Positions 45,663-53,252 of a stretch of 64,000 nt of DNA are shown here, piece by piece; position 1 is the stretch's first letter, and each line of letters starts with the position of its first letter. The stretch lies in assembly GCA_020638995.1 (NCBI GenBank), contig JACKHM010000002.1, forward strand, positions 1,426,001 to 1,490,000. The letters are read 5' to 3'. The translations under genes were made by a program, and so were the position numbers. Below the pieces are notes generated by a model that made no database searches, was not told the DNA's origin, and saw only the letters and a list, made by a program, of their open reading frames with translations. This DNA comes from Planctomycetaceae bacterium. GTDB taxonomy: Bacteria; Planctomycetota; Planctomycetia; Pirellulales; Pirellulaceae.

Positions 45663-46223
45663 CTACATCGCAGCCGCGATTTGACTGAGAATTGCGTCTT
45701 GTGCTTTTTCGACGCGGTCGATTCCAAATCGATAGCAAATGTTATCGGCAACCTCGCGCGCACGACGAAGCGTATCGCTTCGTAGCGCGCGTCTCGCCTC
45801 GGTACTAAGTTGCCCACACACGAAACGCACGTATTCTTTCCAGGCCAACTCCAATTTCCTGCTGGGCTCGTAGTCAAGCCAGGATTCCAGCAATTGATAG
45901 CTGGCCGAACCTCGTTTATGTCCCGCTTCGACGGCGGCCTTCAATACGAGCTTACGCTCCTGCGGATCGATCGAGCCATCCGCCCAAGCAATCCACACCA
46001 AGGGGAACAACAGCAAGGCAAACAGCGTTTCGCTAGTGATGTCCAACTCGACCAGTTCCGCCAACACAGCCTCGTCGGTGATGCCTGTGGCGTCGGCTAG
46101 CGCATGACGACGGTCGTCCAGCTTCAATTGACAACGTAAGTCTCGCCATAACACTTCGTCGACCTTGTGAAAGAACTCGTATTCCAGAGCGTGCTCGCGA
46201 GTACGAAAAATGTCCGTTGTCAT
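45663..46223 (-). CDS. TerB-like helical protein
   Basis: 186 residues. The central block LLLFPLVWIAWADGSIDPQERKLVLKAA (about 87–114; key motif WADGSIDPQE) is the TerB/DjlA-type acidic helical signature that may bind a metal. Flanking regions are helical with no signal peptide. TerB-like proteins occur in tellurite and general stress loci. The gene has a very strong Shine–Dalgarno sequence (TAAGGAGGAG) and a near-consensus sigma-54 element about 38–53 bp upstream of its ATG. Confidence 0.75.
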   Translation of the reverse strand: MTTDIFRTREHALEYEFFHKVDEVLWRDLRCQLKLDDRRHALADATGITDEAVLAELVELDITSETLFALLLFPLVWIAWADGSIDPQERKLVLKAAVEAGHKRGSASYQLLESWLDYEPSRKLELAWKEYVRFVCGQLSTEARRALRSDTLRRAREVADNICYRFGIDRVEKAQDAILSQIAAAM

Positions 46224-46260
46224 GCGAATGCTCCTCCTTAATGTGTTTGTGCCTTAAATC

Positions 46261-46276
46261 TGCAAACCGCACGCCA
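46261..46276 (-). promoter_or_regulatory. Sigma-54-like promoter of the TerB-like gene
   Basis: Minus strand TGGCGTGCGGTTTGCA has TGGC at -24 and TTTGCA at -12 with exact spacing. Transcription would start near 46250, giving a leader of about 27 bases that includes TAAGGAGGAG. Confidence 0.65.
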
Positions 46277-46429
46277 GCGAGTTGAACACACTCTCCTCAC
46301 CAGTCCCAGGTCGCGACAACCACGGCGACCAGAGGTCCTCAAGAAACGCCGACTGCCGCAACTGAGCGGCCAAAATCGGCTAGACACTCAGGTTGCGGTA
46401 CAGTCGTTAGGCGGCGTTCGCCTTTGCGC

Positions 46430-46855
46430 TTAGTGGTGATACCTGCGAGGGTCGGTCTTTTGATACATCCAAACGGGCTTCGATGTCGAACGCGACGAAT
46501 TCGACGAGTAGGAACCACTGCCCAGAAACGTCCCGGCTGTTGGAACACGAGCGTTGCTTGTCGTAGGGGTCGCCGCGACAGGGACCGTCGCTTGCGGAGC
46601 GGTACTCGGTGCCTGCTCGGCCACCTGCGGCGACGCAACGATTGGTGCTGACTGGCGCACCGGTGTCAAACGAACCGTGCTTCTTCGAAAAAACGAGCGG
46701 CTGCTGCCGCTTGTGTGATGTTGCGAGTAGCGTGGGCTCCAAAACCCGTCGTGGTCGCCACGAGCTTTTGCGCCCGAGTCGCGCTGCGCAAAGGCACTAC
46801 TACTAATGGCCAACACCATCGCGAACATCGCTGCTGTCATAACGAACTTTCTCAT
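46430..46855 (-). CDS. Small exported Ser/Thr/Pro-rich protein
   Basis: 141 residues from ATG 46855, which follows GCAGGAG; an ATG at 46933 is upstream of the predicted transcript and is rejected. Clear Sec signal peptide (1–23: KFVMTAAMFAMVLAISSSAFA). The mature part is low-complexity, rich in Ser, Thr, Ala, Pro and Arg, with a basic C-terminus ending RRYHH. No domain was recognised. A strong sigma-54 element lies 57–72 bp upstream, so it is probably a stress-induced envelope protein (inference). Confidence 0.7.
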   Translation of the reverse strand: MRKFVMTAAMFAMVLAISSSAFAQRDSGAKARGDHDGFWSPRYSQHHTSGSSRSFFRRSTVRLTPVRQSAPIVASPQVAEQAPSTAPQATVPVAATPTTSNARVPTAGTFLGSGSYSSNSSRSTSKPVWMYQKTDPRRYHH

Positions 46856-46911
46856 TGTTGTTCTCCTGCGTGAGAGAGGACCGTGGAAAACTTTCACCGG
46901 GCGCAGATATC

Positions 46912-46927
46912 CGCACAGCTCGTGCCA
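46912..46927 (-). promoter_or_regulatory. Sigma-54-like promoter of the small exported protein gene
   Basis: Minus strand TGGCACGAGCTGTGCG has a perfect -24 box (TGGCACGA, preceded by T) and GTGC at -12 with exact spacing. Best -24 match in the window. Leader about 46 bases. Confidence 0.65.
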
Positions 46928-46959
46928 ATCCAATGAAGGTTGACGCTCCCGCAGAATTC

Positions 46960-46976
46960 GTTCGAGAATCTCGAAC
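46960..46976. promoter_or_regulatory. Perfect inverted repeat upstream of a sigma-54 element
   Basis: GTTCGAGAATCTCGAAC (7-bp arms around AAT) lies 33 bp upstream of the -24 box at 46927. It could be an activator site. A similar TTCGAC/GTCGAA repeat lies at 51729–51744 next to another element of the set. Confidence 0.4.
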
Positions 46977-47311
46977 AGCCGTTTCGTGACTGGTCAAAAG
47001 TTATCCGCGCGGAAAAGGATTTGGACGACCAATTCGAATATGCGTACTCAACAGCCGAACAACGCGTCCGCCGTATGGCGACCGCAACCGAGGTTCGGGG
47101 ACGTCCCAACGGAGTTGCCTCGCCGGGCTAGGCTCCCGACGACTGTGCCAGTACCCCACGGGCCCAAACAAGACGTAATCAGGAGATACGAGGATCAAAA
47201 CGCTCAATCATATTGGTTGCGTTGGGAGTTGCCTTGCCCGCGAGCCTATACAGCGACAGAGCTATCGCAACGGGGGTTCGGCTTGGAATCGCCGGCGACA
47301 TCACGCTCGGC
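46977..47311. other. Remainder of a 456-bp gap upstream of the small exported protein gene
   Basis: Between the glucoamylase stop and the promoter region at 46912–46976. Several frames are open on both strands but they lack ribosome-binding sites and read as low-quality arginine-rich sequence, so I call no gene. No clear terminator for the glucoamylase gene was found. Confidence 0.5.
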
Positions 47312-49717
47312 TTACTCAACAGAGACCGAAAAATCGCTGCCCTCCCAGCGTTGCGAATCGAGCCAATAGAACGTGAATTGCACGCACGTACCCGACGGGA
47401 GCCCTTTCGTCGGAACGTCGACATAGTGCATGCCTAAGGTTGTATCGTGACTGTCGGCGTTTTGGACGACCTGCCAATTGTTGATGGTCCAGCGCACCCG
47501 AGTCGGCGCGGGGGTCACGATGCGGAGCGTCTTGTCTCGCGGAAGCGTCCGGCACTTGTGATTGAATCTCCACTCGTGGAGATTCGATGCGACCTTGTCA
47601 ACAAGATACCGTCGAGCGCCCTGTAAAGGCATATCAAACACGCGCCCGTCGCGCAGCGACCGAAGCAGCTTGACGTACTCGGCATGGGCCCAAACCAGCG
47701 GCATAGCAGAACCCGCAGGTTTGCCGCGAAAGAGCTCTTTGTCCAACACGTCGTCGCTGTCCCAAGTTTGCTCAGGTATCATCCCCGTTTCGTTAGCGAA
47801 GGCTCCGAACGCCGCAAGCAATGCCTCTGCCTGAACCCGGTTGCCGGCCGCCAACTCGTAGTGGGCTCGCTCGCCGGTCAACAATGGCCATGCGCGGCCA
47901 ATGCCCGTCCCATCGAACGCGGTGCCATCCGCATGTTCGCCGTAGCCGTCATGGTTATAGCGATACCAGCACGGTCCGGCGGGAAAATCGACCTTTAACA
48001 AGTGGTCGATTGCCGCGATCGTATTGAGAATTCTGGGATCATCGCCGCGGCGCAACCCAAATCGCACTAGCGCCAACGCATCTGGACTGACGACATTCGC
48101 GGCCGGTTGAGCATTCTCGCCCGGCGGTCGATTCTTAATCGGAACAAAACCGGACACCGGCGAACTCGCATCGCTGGTTTCCGGCGGCGCGATGCGCACG
48201 TAGTAACCTTCAACCCCGAGCAAGTTCGATAGCTCAGTGTTCGTCGCATACGTCCAGCGATCGAGACTCGTGTACCACAGGTCAGCAGTCTCTCGTAGGT
48301 ATTTGGCAACCCCCAATTGGCCCTGCCGCTGGGCAATGTCAGCCGCCGCCAACAGGCTTGTAATCTCGGCGGCTAAGGTGAACGGCGAATAGCCCGGGTC
48401 CTCCTCCCAACGGTCCTGCTGCGTCACTGGCCCGTTGCAGACCACAAACGCAGCCGCCTTCCTCACCATCGGCCACAGTCGCTCCAATTCATGGTCATCG
48501 ATCGCCTTCTCGCGATACGCCAAATCGACAAGCAAGATCGGCAAGGCGGTTTCGTCCATCTGAATGCCGTTCCAATAGGGTCGACCATCAAGCCACATGT
48601 TTTGCGGCCAATGGCCATCGCCCTCTTGCGTTGTTTGCAGGTAATGCAGAACTCGCCGCGCATCGTCATTGGCACCGGCCGCCAGCAACGCGCCTGCCGT
48701 CTCGACCAAATCGCGGGGCCAAGTCAGATGGTATCCACCGAGGTCATCGTCTCCTTTCGAGAAGCCCCAGGGAATCGACAAACTGGCGATTATCCCGCCA
48801 GGAAACCGTTTCTCTTCATGGCAGCGGATCACCGTGGTGCTGACCCGGTACAAATCAACGCACCCCTGACGACCTCGGGCTGGACAAGACTCATCGAGAG
48901 ATTGCAACGTCGCTTGCCATGCCTGCCACTCGGCAACGTATTGTGTTTTCAGTGTCTCGTAGTCATCTTCCAAACTGGCGAGCGCTCGATGAGCGGCTTC
49001 CGACGAGTTGAGCCCAAAGCCGAGGGCCAGAATGAATTCCACGCCAACTTCGTAGTCGACCTCACCCGTTAAAGCCACGTTCCCTCGTTCGGCGAGATCA
49101 AAACTCCAGGTGAGTTGCTTGTGTCGCGATAGATCCTGCCAACCGTCCGAGAATCCCACAAAGCCAGCCGAACGATTCCGCCATGGCAGCGAACACGCCA
49201 TCGCCAACGATCCATGTCCCTCGCGTTCAGCGAACAACATCGGAACTCCTTTGTATTCGCCAACCCAAGCCGTATTGTCCGCGCCCCGGTTATTTAGATG
49301 CGGCGCGACAAGGGCGAACAACCGCAATGGGACAGACCACGTGTGACCGGACACCAACCGAATCTTTTGCAGCAAAACGTCGCGCGTCGGGTCAGCGAAC
49401 ACTTCCTTTTCAATCCGGTAACGGCCGTGAATACATTCGTTCACAATGCCGTACGCCGGGACTCCTTCGACCAAGTTGCTAGTTTTCGTTTTCGTGTTGC
49501 GTTTCTCTTCGGAGAAAAACGTGTCACCATCCGTGACGATCAAGCCAAAGTCCCGCAGACAAGCCTGATCCACGCGAGGATAGTAGACTTCGTTCACGAT
49601 TCCGTGACTGGTAGTGAACCACAGTCGGCTCGCCGGTCCCAGCGAAGTGCCCACACCGTCTTTGGCGCTAGAGGTCCAACGAGGCGGTATTCCAGGGGCA
49701 CCCCAGGCACTTGTCAT
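47312..49717 (-). CDS. Glycoside hydrolase family 15 glucoamylase/glucodextranase-like enzyme
   Basis: 801 residues, cytoplasmic (no signal peptide). An N-terminal β-sandwich (about 1–290) carries SLGPASRLWFTTSHGIVNEVYYPRVD; the catalytic (α/α)6 barrel (about 300–690) includes WPRDLVETAGALLAAG, the general acid Glu389 in GIQMDETALP and the general base Glu649 in GMIPEQTWD. A C-terminal β-domain follows (about 710–801). It releases glucose from the ends of α-glucans. Without a signal it likely acts on intracellular glycogen or trehalose-like glucans. It lies 120 bp after the glutamate dehydrogenase gene and may be read from that gene's promoter. Confidence 0.93.
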   Translation of the reverse strand: MTSAWGAPGIPPRWTSSAKDGVGTSLGPASRLWFTTSHGIVNEVYYPRVDQACLRDFGLIVTDGDTFFSEEKRNTKTKTSNLVEGVPAYGIVNECIHGRYRIEKEVFADPTRDVLLQKIRLVSGHTWSVPLRLFALVAPHLNNRGADNTAWVGEYKGVPMLFAEREGHGSLAMACSLPWRNRSAGFVGFSDGWQDLSRHKQLTWSFDLAERGNVALTGEVDYEVGVEFILALGFGLNSSEAAHRALASLEDDYETLKTQYVAEWQAWQATLQSLDESCPARGRQGCVDLYRVSTTVIRCHEEKRFPGGIIASLSIPWGFSKGDDDLGGYHLTWPRDLVETAGALLAAGANDDARRVLHYLQTTQEGDGHWPQNMWLDGRPYWNGIQMDETALPILLVDLAYREKAIDDHELERLWPMVRKAAAFVVCNGPVTQQDRWEEDPGYSPFTLAAEITSLLAAADIAQRQGQLGVAKYLRETADLWYTSLDRWTYATNTELSNLLGVEGYYVRIAPPETSDASSPVSGFVPIKNRPPGENAQPAANVVSPDALALVRFGLRRGDDPRILNTIAAIDHLLKVDFPAGPCWYRYNHDGYGEHADGTAFDGTGIGRAWPLLTGERAHYELAAGNRVQAEALLAAFGAFANETGMIPEQTWDSDDVLDKELFRGKPAGSAMPLVWAHAEYVKLLRSLRDGRVFDMPLQGARRYLVDKVASNLHEWRFNHKCRTLPRDKTLRIVTPAPTRVRWTINNWQVVQNADSHDTTLGMHYVDVPTKGLPSGTCVQFTFYWLDSQRWEGSDFSVSVE

Positions 49718-49837
49718 GTTGCACTACTATCTTTTTCCGTGAGGTGCTCGCATCGTCACGAGTCTCCCGCAGCGAGGGTTAGCACACCGCAGCGACCGTG
49801 ATTTTTTTAGGTCGAGTTATTGTGGCGTTTCGCCTCG

Positions 49838-51172
49838 CTAGGGCCAAATGCCCCGGGCGAGGGCAACGTGAGCGACTCGCTCAATGGCCAGAGCCAATGC
49901 GGCGGTCCGCAGGTCGGTTTTGCGCTCGCCGCCGAGTTGCTGCCAGCGGTCTACGACGGCATCCACCGCCCGGCACATCTTCTTCAACAGCTTGCCGTTG
50001 ACTTCTTCCAAATCCCACTGTTCGTTTTCGATATTCTGCACCCATTCAAAGTAGCTGACGCAGACACCACCTGCGTTGGCAAGTATGTCAGGCAGCACGA
50101 CGATGCGTCGCTCGCGCAGGATGTCGTCAGCGGCGGGCGTAGTCGGTCCGTTGGCCGCTTCACAAACCAGCTTGCATGCGATTCGCGATGCGTTACCGGC
50201 GTGAATCTGATTCTCCATGGCGGCCGGGATGAGGATGTCGCACTCGGCTTCCAAGAGTTCCTCGTTCGTTATCACGTTCGCCTGGGGATAGTGGGCCACT
50301 GCTCCATGTTCCGCTTTGCAACTCGCGACGGCAGCCACATCCAAACCATCGCGACAGAGGATAGCGCCTTGCGAGTCGCTGGCACCAATAATGATCGCTC
50401 CTTGCTCGTGAAACAATTTGGCTGCAATCGACCCGGCATTGCCAAATCCTTGCACGATCACACGAGCACCATCGACCGAGTTCAAACCGGGAACGGCCTT
50501 TCGTTGGAGCAGTCGCTGTGCGGCAAACAAAACGCCTCGGGCGGTCGCCTCGCCACGCCCGTACGAGCCGCCAAGATCCATCGGCTTTCCCGTGACCACT
50601 GGCAAGTTGTTCTCGCCGGGATGCAGTCCGTCGTATGTGTCGTAGATCCAAGCCATCGTCTGCTGGTTGGTATAAAGATCCGGTGCAGGGATGTCGGTGT
50701 GCGGGCCGATGTTGTCGCCCAAGTCGGCGATGAAGCGGCGAGTGATCCGTCGCAGCTCTCCCTGACTCAGCGTCTTGGGATCGCATACGACACCACCTTT
50801 GGCCCCACCGAACGGGACGTCGATCAACGCCGTCTTCCACGTCATCCACCCTGCCAGAGCACGCACTTCGTCTTCCGTCACATCGGGATGATAACGGACT
50901 CCGCCCTTTCCGGGTCCACGGATGCGACTGTGCAGCACACGATAACCTGCAAATGTTTGCACGCGTCCATCGTCCATTTCGACCGGAAAGTTCAAGGCGA
51001 TACTGCGAATCGGCGATCTGAGAAAGTCGATCAGGCCATGTTGTAGGGTTGGTAGGTGCGCCAACGCCCGGTCGAATTGTTTCTGGGCGATGTGAAATGA
51101 ATTCACGTCTTCCTGGTAGCGATTCAAGGGTGGTTCCGTGGGCAATCGATTTGGCACTGTTGTCGGAAGCAT
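49838..51172 (-). CDS. Glu/Leu/Phe/Val (glutamate) dehydrogenase
   Basis: 444 residues. N-terminal substrate domain with GPGKGGVRYHPDVT (about 87–100), GWMTWKTALIDVPFGGAKGGV (about 108–128) holding the two active-site lysines, and DIPAPDLYTNQQTMAWIYDTY; C-terminal Rossmann domain (about 220–360) with VIVQGFGNAGSIAA. It interconverts glutamate and 2-oxoglutarate plus ammonium. A long opposite-phase frame (50193–51872) on the same strand and another on the plus strand are shadows. The start follows GGAGGG. A sigma-54 element is at 51234–51249. Confidence 0.95.
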   Translation of the reverse strand: MLPTTVPNRLPTEPPLNRYQEDVNSFHIAQKQFDRALAHLPTLQHGLIDFLRSPIRSIALNFPVEMDDGRVQTFAGYRVLHSRIRGPGKGGVRYHPDVTEDEVRALAGWMTWKTALIDVPFGGAKGGVVCDPKTLSQGELRRITRRFIADLGDNIGPHTDIPAPDLYTNQQTMAWIYDTYDGLHPGENNLPVVTGKPMDLGGSYGRGEATARGVLFAAQRLLQRKAVPGLNSVDGARVIVQGFGNAGSIAAKLFHEQGAIIIGASDSQGAILCRDGLDVAAVASCKAEHGAVAHYPQANVITNEELLEAECDILIPAAMENQIHAGNASRIACKLVCEAANGPTTPAADDILRERRIVVLPDILANAGGVCVSYFEWVQNIENEQWDLEEVNGKLLKKMCRAVDAVVDRWQQLGGERKTDLRTAALALAIERVAHVALARGIWP

Positions 51173-51233
51173 GACGAGCCCTCCAAGTGTGACTTGTCTT
51201 TCGGCAGCTAGCGTCTTCCACCTTCGGCCATCG

Positions 51234-51249
51234 CAAAGCTTTAGCCAAA
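51234..51249 (-). promoter_or_regulatory. Sigma-54-like promoter of the glutamate dehydrogenase gene
   Basis: Minus strand TGGCTAAAGCTTTGCG: TGGC at -24, TTTGC at -12, exact spacing. Leader about 51 bases to ATG 51172, containing GGAGGG. Confidence 0.6.
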
Positions 51250-51274
51250 GGTGGTCGCGGGAAAGCAGTAATCG

Positions 51275-51592
51275 TTAACGGCACCAACCACCGTTGTAGC
51301 CACCATAGGGGCTGCCTCCATAATAAGGTCCGTTGTAATACGAACCACCGTAAAAGCCGCCGCCGTAGTAGGGACTGTATCCGAACCCACCATAATATGG
51401 GCTGGAATAGCCGTTGTAGCCATAGTGCGGTCGATAACCATACGAGCGGTAGCCGTAATAGGGGCTGCCATAGAAACCGACGCTGGGACCGAAACCGATG
51501 CCAAAGCGGACCCCGTGAGCATCCGCAGTGTTGGTAAATCCACCAACCACGAAGGCAGTTGCCATCACACCAAGTAGTAAGAAGTGTTTCAT
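51275..51592 (-). CDS. Small exported Gly/Tyr-rich protein
   Basis: 105 residues. Signal peptide 1–25 (FLLLGVMATAFVVGGFTNTADA). The mature protein is a glycine/tyrosine repeat (YYGG, GYSPYYGG, GYRPHYGYNGY) of the kind common in envelope or matrix-associated bacterial proteins; such repeats can self-associate. Only one cysteine, next to the C-terminus. The ribosome-binding site AGGAGT lies upstream. A near-consensus sigma-54 element lies about 115 bp upstream. Function unknown; a structural or surface role under stress is inference. Confidence 0.75.
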   Translation of the reverse strand: MKHFLLLGVMATAFVVGGFTNTADAHGVRFGIGFGPSVGFYGSPYYGYRSYGYRPHYGYNGYSSPYYGGFGYSPYYGGGFYGGSYYNGPYYGGSPYGGYNGGWCR

Positions 51593-51705
51593 TGTCGTTA
51601 CTCCTAACGTCTGGCAGGTGTCTGTTTCGCGGCGGCTGACACAGTCGTCGTGTGCTCACTCCGGTCAGACAACGGAGCAAGCGAAGTTTCCTGTGGGTTT
51701 TGCCC

Positions 51706-51721
51706 CGCAATTGCCGCGCCA
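51706..51721 (-). promoter_or_regulatory. Sigma-54-like promoter of the Gly/Tyr-rich protein gene
   Basis: Minus strand TGGCGCGGCAATTGCG matches TGGCAC-N5-TTGC except one base in each of the outer positions, with exact spacing. Leader about 103 bases. Confidence 0.6.
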
Positions 51722-51728
51722 TTCGCTG

Positions 51729-51744
51729 TTCGACGGTCGTCGAA
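51729..51744. promoter_or_regulatory. TTCGAC/GTCGAA inverted repeat
   Basis: TTCGACGGTCGTCGAA, a 6-bp inverted repeat around GGTC, lies 8 bp upstream of the -24 box at 51721. It resembles the repeat at 46960–46976 in its TTCGA...TCGAA arms, but the spacer differs by one base. Confidence 0.3.
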
Positions 51745-51787
51745 TCGGCAGAAGAAGCGTGAAAATGCGTCTTACCCTCGAAAACAC

Positions 51788-51813
51788 AACCCGGCTCGCG
51801 GGTCAGCCGGGTT
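51788..51813 (-). terminator. Rho-independent terminator of the PDZ protein gene
   Basis: AACCCGGCT and AGCCGGGTT form a perfect 9-bp stem with an 8-base loop, 32 bases past the PDZ gene stop. On the minus strand the stem is followed by GTGTTTTC, a short T-rich tail. Confidence 0.65.
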
Positions 51814-51844
51814 GATATCTTCGCGTCGGATGTTAAGCGGAAAG

Positions 51845-52696
51845 TTAGGATTCGCTCGGCAAAACAGGCCAAAAGGCGCTATCAATACTGTCGTAATCCC
51901 ACAGGCTGCGACCGTCCGGCATCATGAAAACGGGGAACCCGAATCGCAAGCCCGCCCCGGGCAAGTCGAGACTGCGCAGCAAGTGCTCGCGCTCGTTCGC
52001 TGGCAGATCCTTTTGCGCCATGATGTCCTTGTGGATTTCTTCCCGCGTCCCCTCAAAGGTGCGATGCTCGATCTTTCCGCCCTCGGTTTCGTAACCGATA
52101 TCGACTTTGTAGCGGTTGTCACCCAGCCCCTGAAGCGACATCGAGTCGAAGCTCTCCCAACCCGAATTCCTTTCATCGGTCGGAGCGGGTGAGGTAAACC
52201 ACGGCATCCGACGGATTATGTGTGGGCTCATGTGCCGCGCGGTTTGCGTTGCGTGCTCACCAAGCGTCACCATAATCTCCTGCGTCTTGCCGTCCCGCAT
52301 GATCCCCAGGCGAACCTGGTTGCCCGCCTTGTCCGCGTGCAGCAATCCGACGAGTTGGCCCGGCGAGAACAGCTTCTGGTCGCCGTAGGTCATCAAAATA
52401 TCGTGCTCCTTAACACCCGCTTTATCTGCGGGCGAGTCCTTCGCCACTTGCGCGACCAGTAACCCCTGACTGTGCTCGAGCACATCCCGCAAGTGAGCCC
52501 AAAATGCCGGGTGAAGCGGCTCGACGCCTACACCCAAGAAGGCGACTTGCTCGGTTCCCGTCTTCTCCAGTGTGGCGGCAGTGTCATTGTCCGCCGACTT
52601 CTCTTTCTCTCTCTCATACGCCATCGCCAACGGAGCGGTAACCAAGACCGCTGTGGTGACACTCGCAATGGCCATAGTTCGGAATGACTTTTTCAT
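51845..52696 (-). CDS. Exported PDZ-domain protein
   Basis: 283 residues from ATG 52696, which follows AAAGGAGT; an ATG six codons upstream is less well placed. Signal peptide 1–26 (TTAVLVTAPLAMA). A PDZ domain follows (about 48–140: AFLGVGVEPLHPAF and VAQVAKDSPADKAGVKEHDILMTYGDQKL), then a unique C-terminal region. No protease triad is present, so it is not a DegP enzyme but may bind peptide C-termini in the periplasm. It has its own predicted sigma-54 promoter and a terminator. Confidence 0.88.
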   Translation of the reverse strand: MKKSFRTMAIASVTTAVLVTAPLAMAYEREKEKSADNDTAATLEKTGTEQVAFLGVGVEPLHPAFWAHLRDVLEHSQGLLVAQVAKDSPADKAGVKEHDILMTYGDQKLFSPGQLVGLLHADKAGNQVRLGIMRDGKTQEIMVTLGEHATQTARHMSPHIIRRMPWFTSPAPTDERNSGWESFDSMSLQGLGDNRYKVDIGYETEGGKIEHRTFEGTREEIHKDIMAQKDLPANEREHLLRSLDLPGAGLRFGFPVFMMPDGRSLWDYDSIDSAFWPVLPSES

Positions 52697-52798
52697 CGCA
52701 GTACTCCTTTCCATTTATTAATGTGCGTGCGATGTCTCGCTTGCTGCCGGAGACACCCCGGCAGCATTACTGTTTCAATTTGCCTGCCGGTTTGCTGA

Positions 52799-52814
52799 CG
52801 CAAGCCCTATACCA
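52799..52814 (-). promoter_or_regulatory. Sigma-54-like promoter of the PDZ protein gene
   Basis: Minus strand TGGTATAGGGCTTGCG: GG/GC spacing exact, TTGC complete at -12. Leader about 92 bases to ATG 52696. Confidence 0.55.
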
Positions 52815-53191
52815 ATCCCACGAGGCGACTGGAGATTCGCGACTTAAGTCATCAAAACACTTGCGATGCAGTGTGAATGACGCGTTGCGCGCTCAATTCG
52901 CGGCAGGTCTCAAATGCCTGGAATATTCGTATGAGGGAGAATAGATTCCTGATGCACATTCCCTCGCGCCCCGTAATGCCGCGCCGTCTTTTCTGCCCCA
53001 CCCATACGCCTCACGTCGGTCCCCACCATGGCGCAAACGTATAGCTAGCTGGTTAATAATTTGCCATCCGTGATGCCCTACGATCGAAAGTTGACGCAAA
53101 ACGGCATCCCCTCTACGGTGCTCGGTGATAATGGATATGGGCGCAAGATGAATCCGATGCAGGTCCACTCTGCATCTCAGCCTTCGGAAAC

Positions 53192-53207
53192 TGGTACACT
53201 TCTTGCT
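53192..53207 (+). promoter_or_regulatory. Sigma-54-like promoter of the SpoIIE-type phosphatase gene
   Basis: Plus strand TGGTACACTTCTTGCT, preceded by C: -24 TGGTAC and -12 TTGCT with exact spacing. Transcription would start near 53218, about 35 bases before ATG 53253. It argues against the longer frame that opens at 53061. Confidence 0.6.
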
Positions 53208-53252
53208 TGCCAGTGTCGCTCGCTCACCCTCTTCGTCCCGCCGCCTACCCCA

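Larger units (their letters stand above)
52697..53252. other. 556-bp divergent intergenic region
   Basis: Separates the PDZ and SpoIIE-type phosphatase genes and carries one outward sigma-54-like element for each (52799–52814 minus; 53192–53207 plus). A 10-bp palindrome GACTTAAGTC lies at 52841–52850. The open frames across it lack ribosome-binding sites and are not called. Confidence 0.6.

Noticed and set aside
49831..49848. Sigma-54-like element for the glucoamylase gene
   Set aside because: TGGCCC is followed by AGGC at the -12 position, so the -12 box is not acceptable; cotranscription with the dehydrogenase gene is simpler.
49820..51046. A 408-codon plus-strand open frame
   Set aside because: Antisense to the glutamate dehydrogenase gene with no family resemblance or ribosome-binding site.
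50193..51872. A 559-codon minus-strand open frame
   Set aside because: Overlaps the clear glutamate dehydrogenase gene in another frame and translates to Arg/Trp/Ser-rich sequence without motifs; a shadow.
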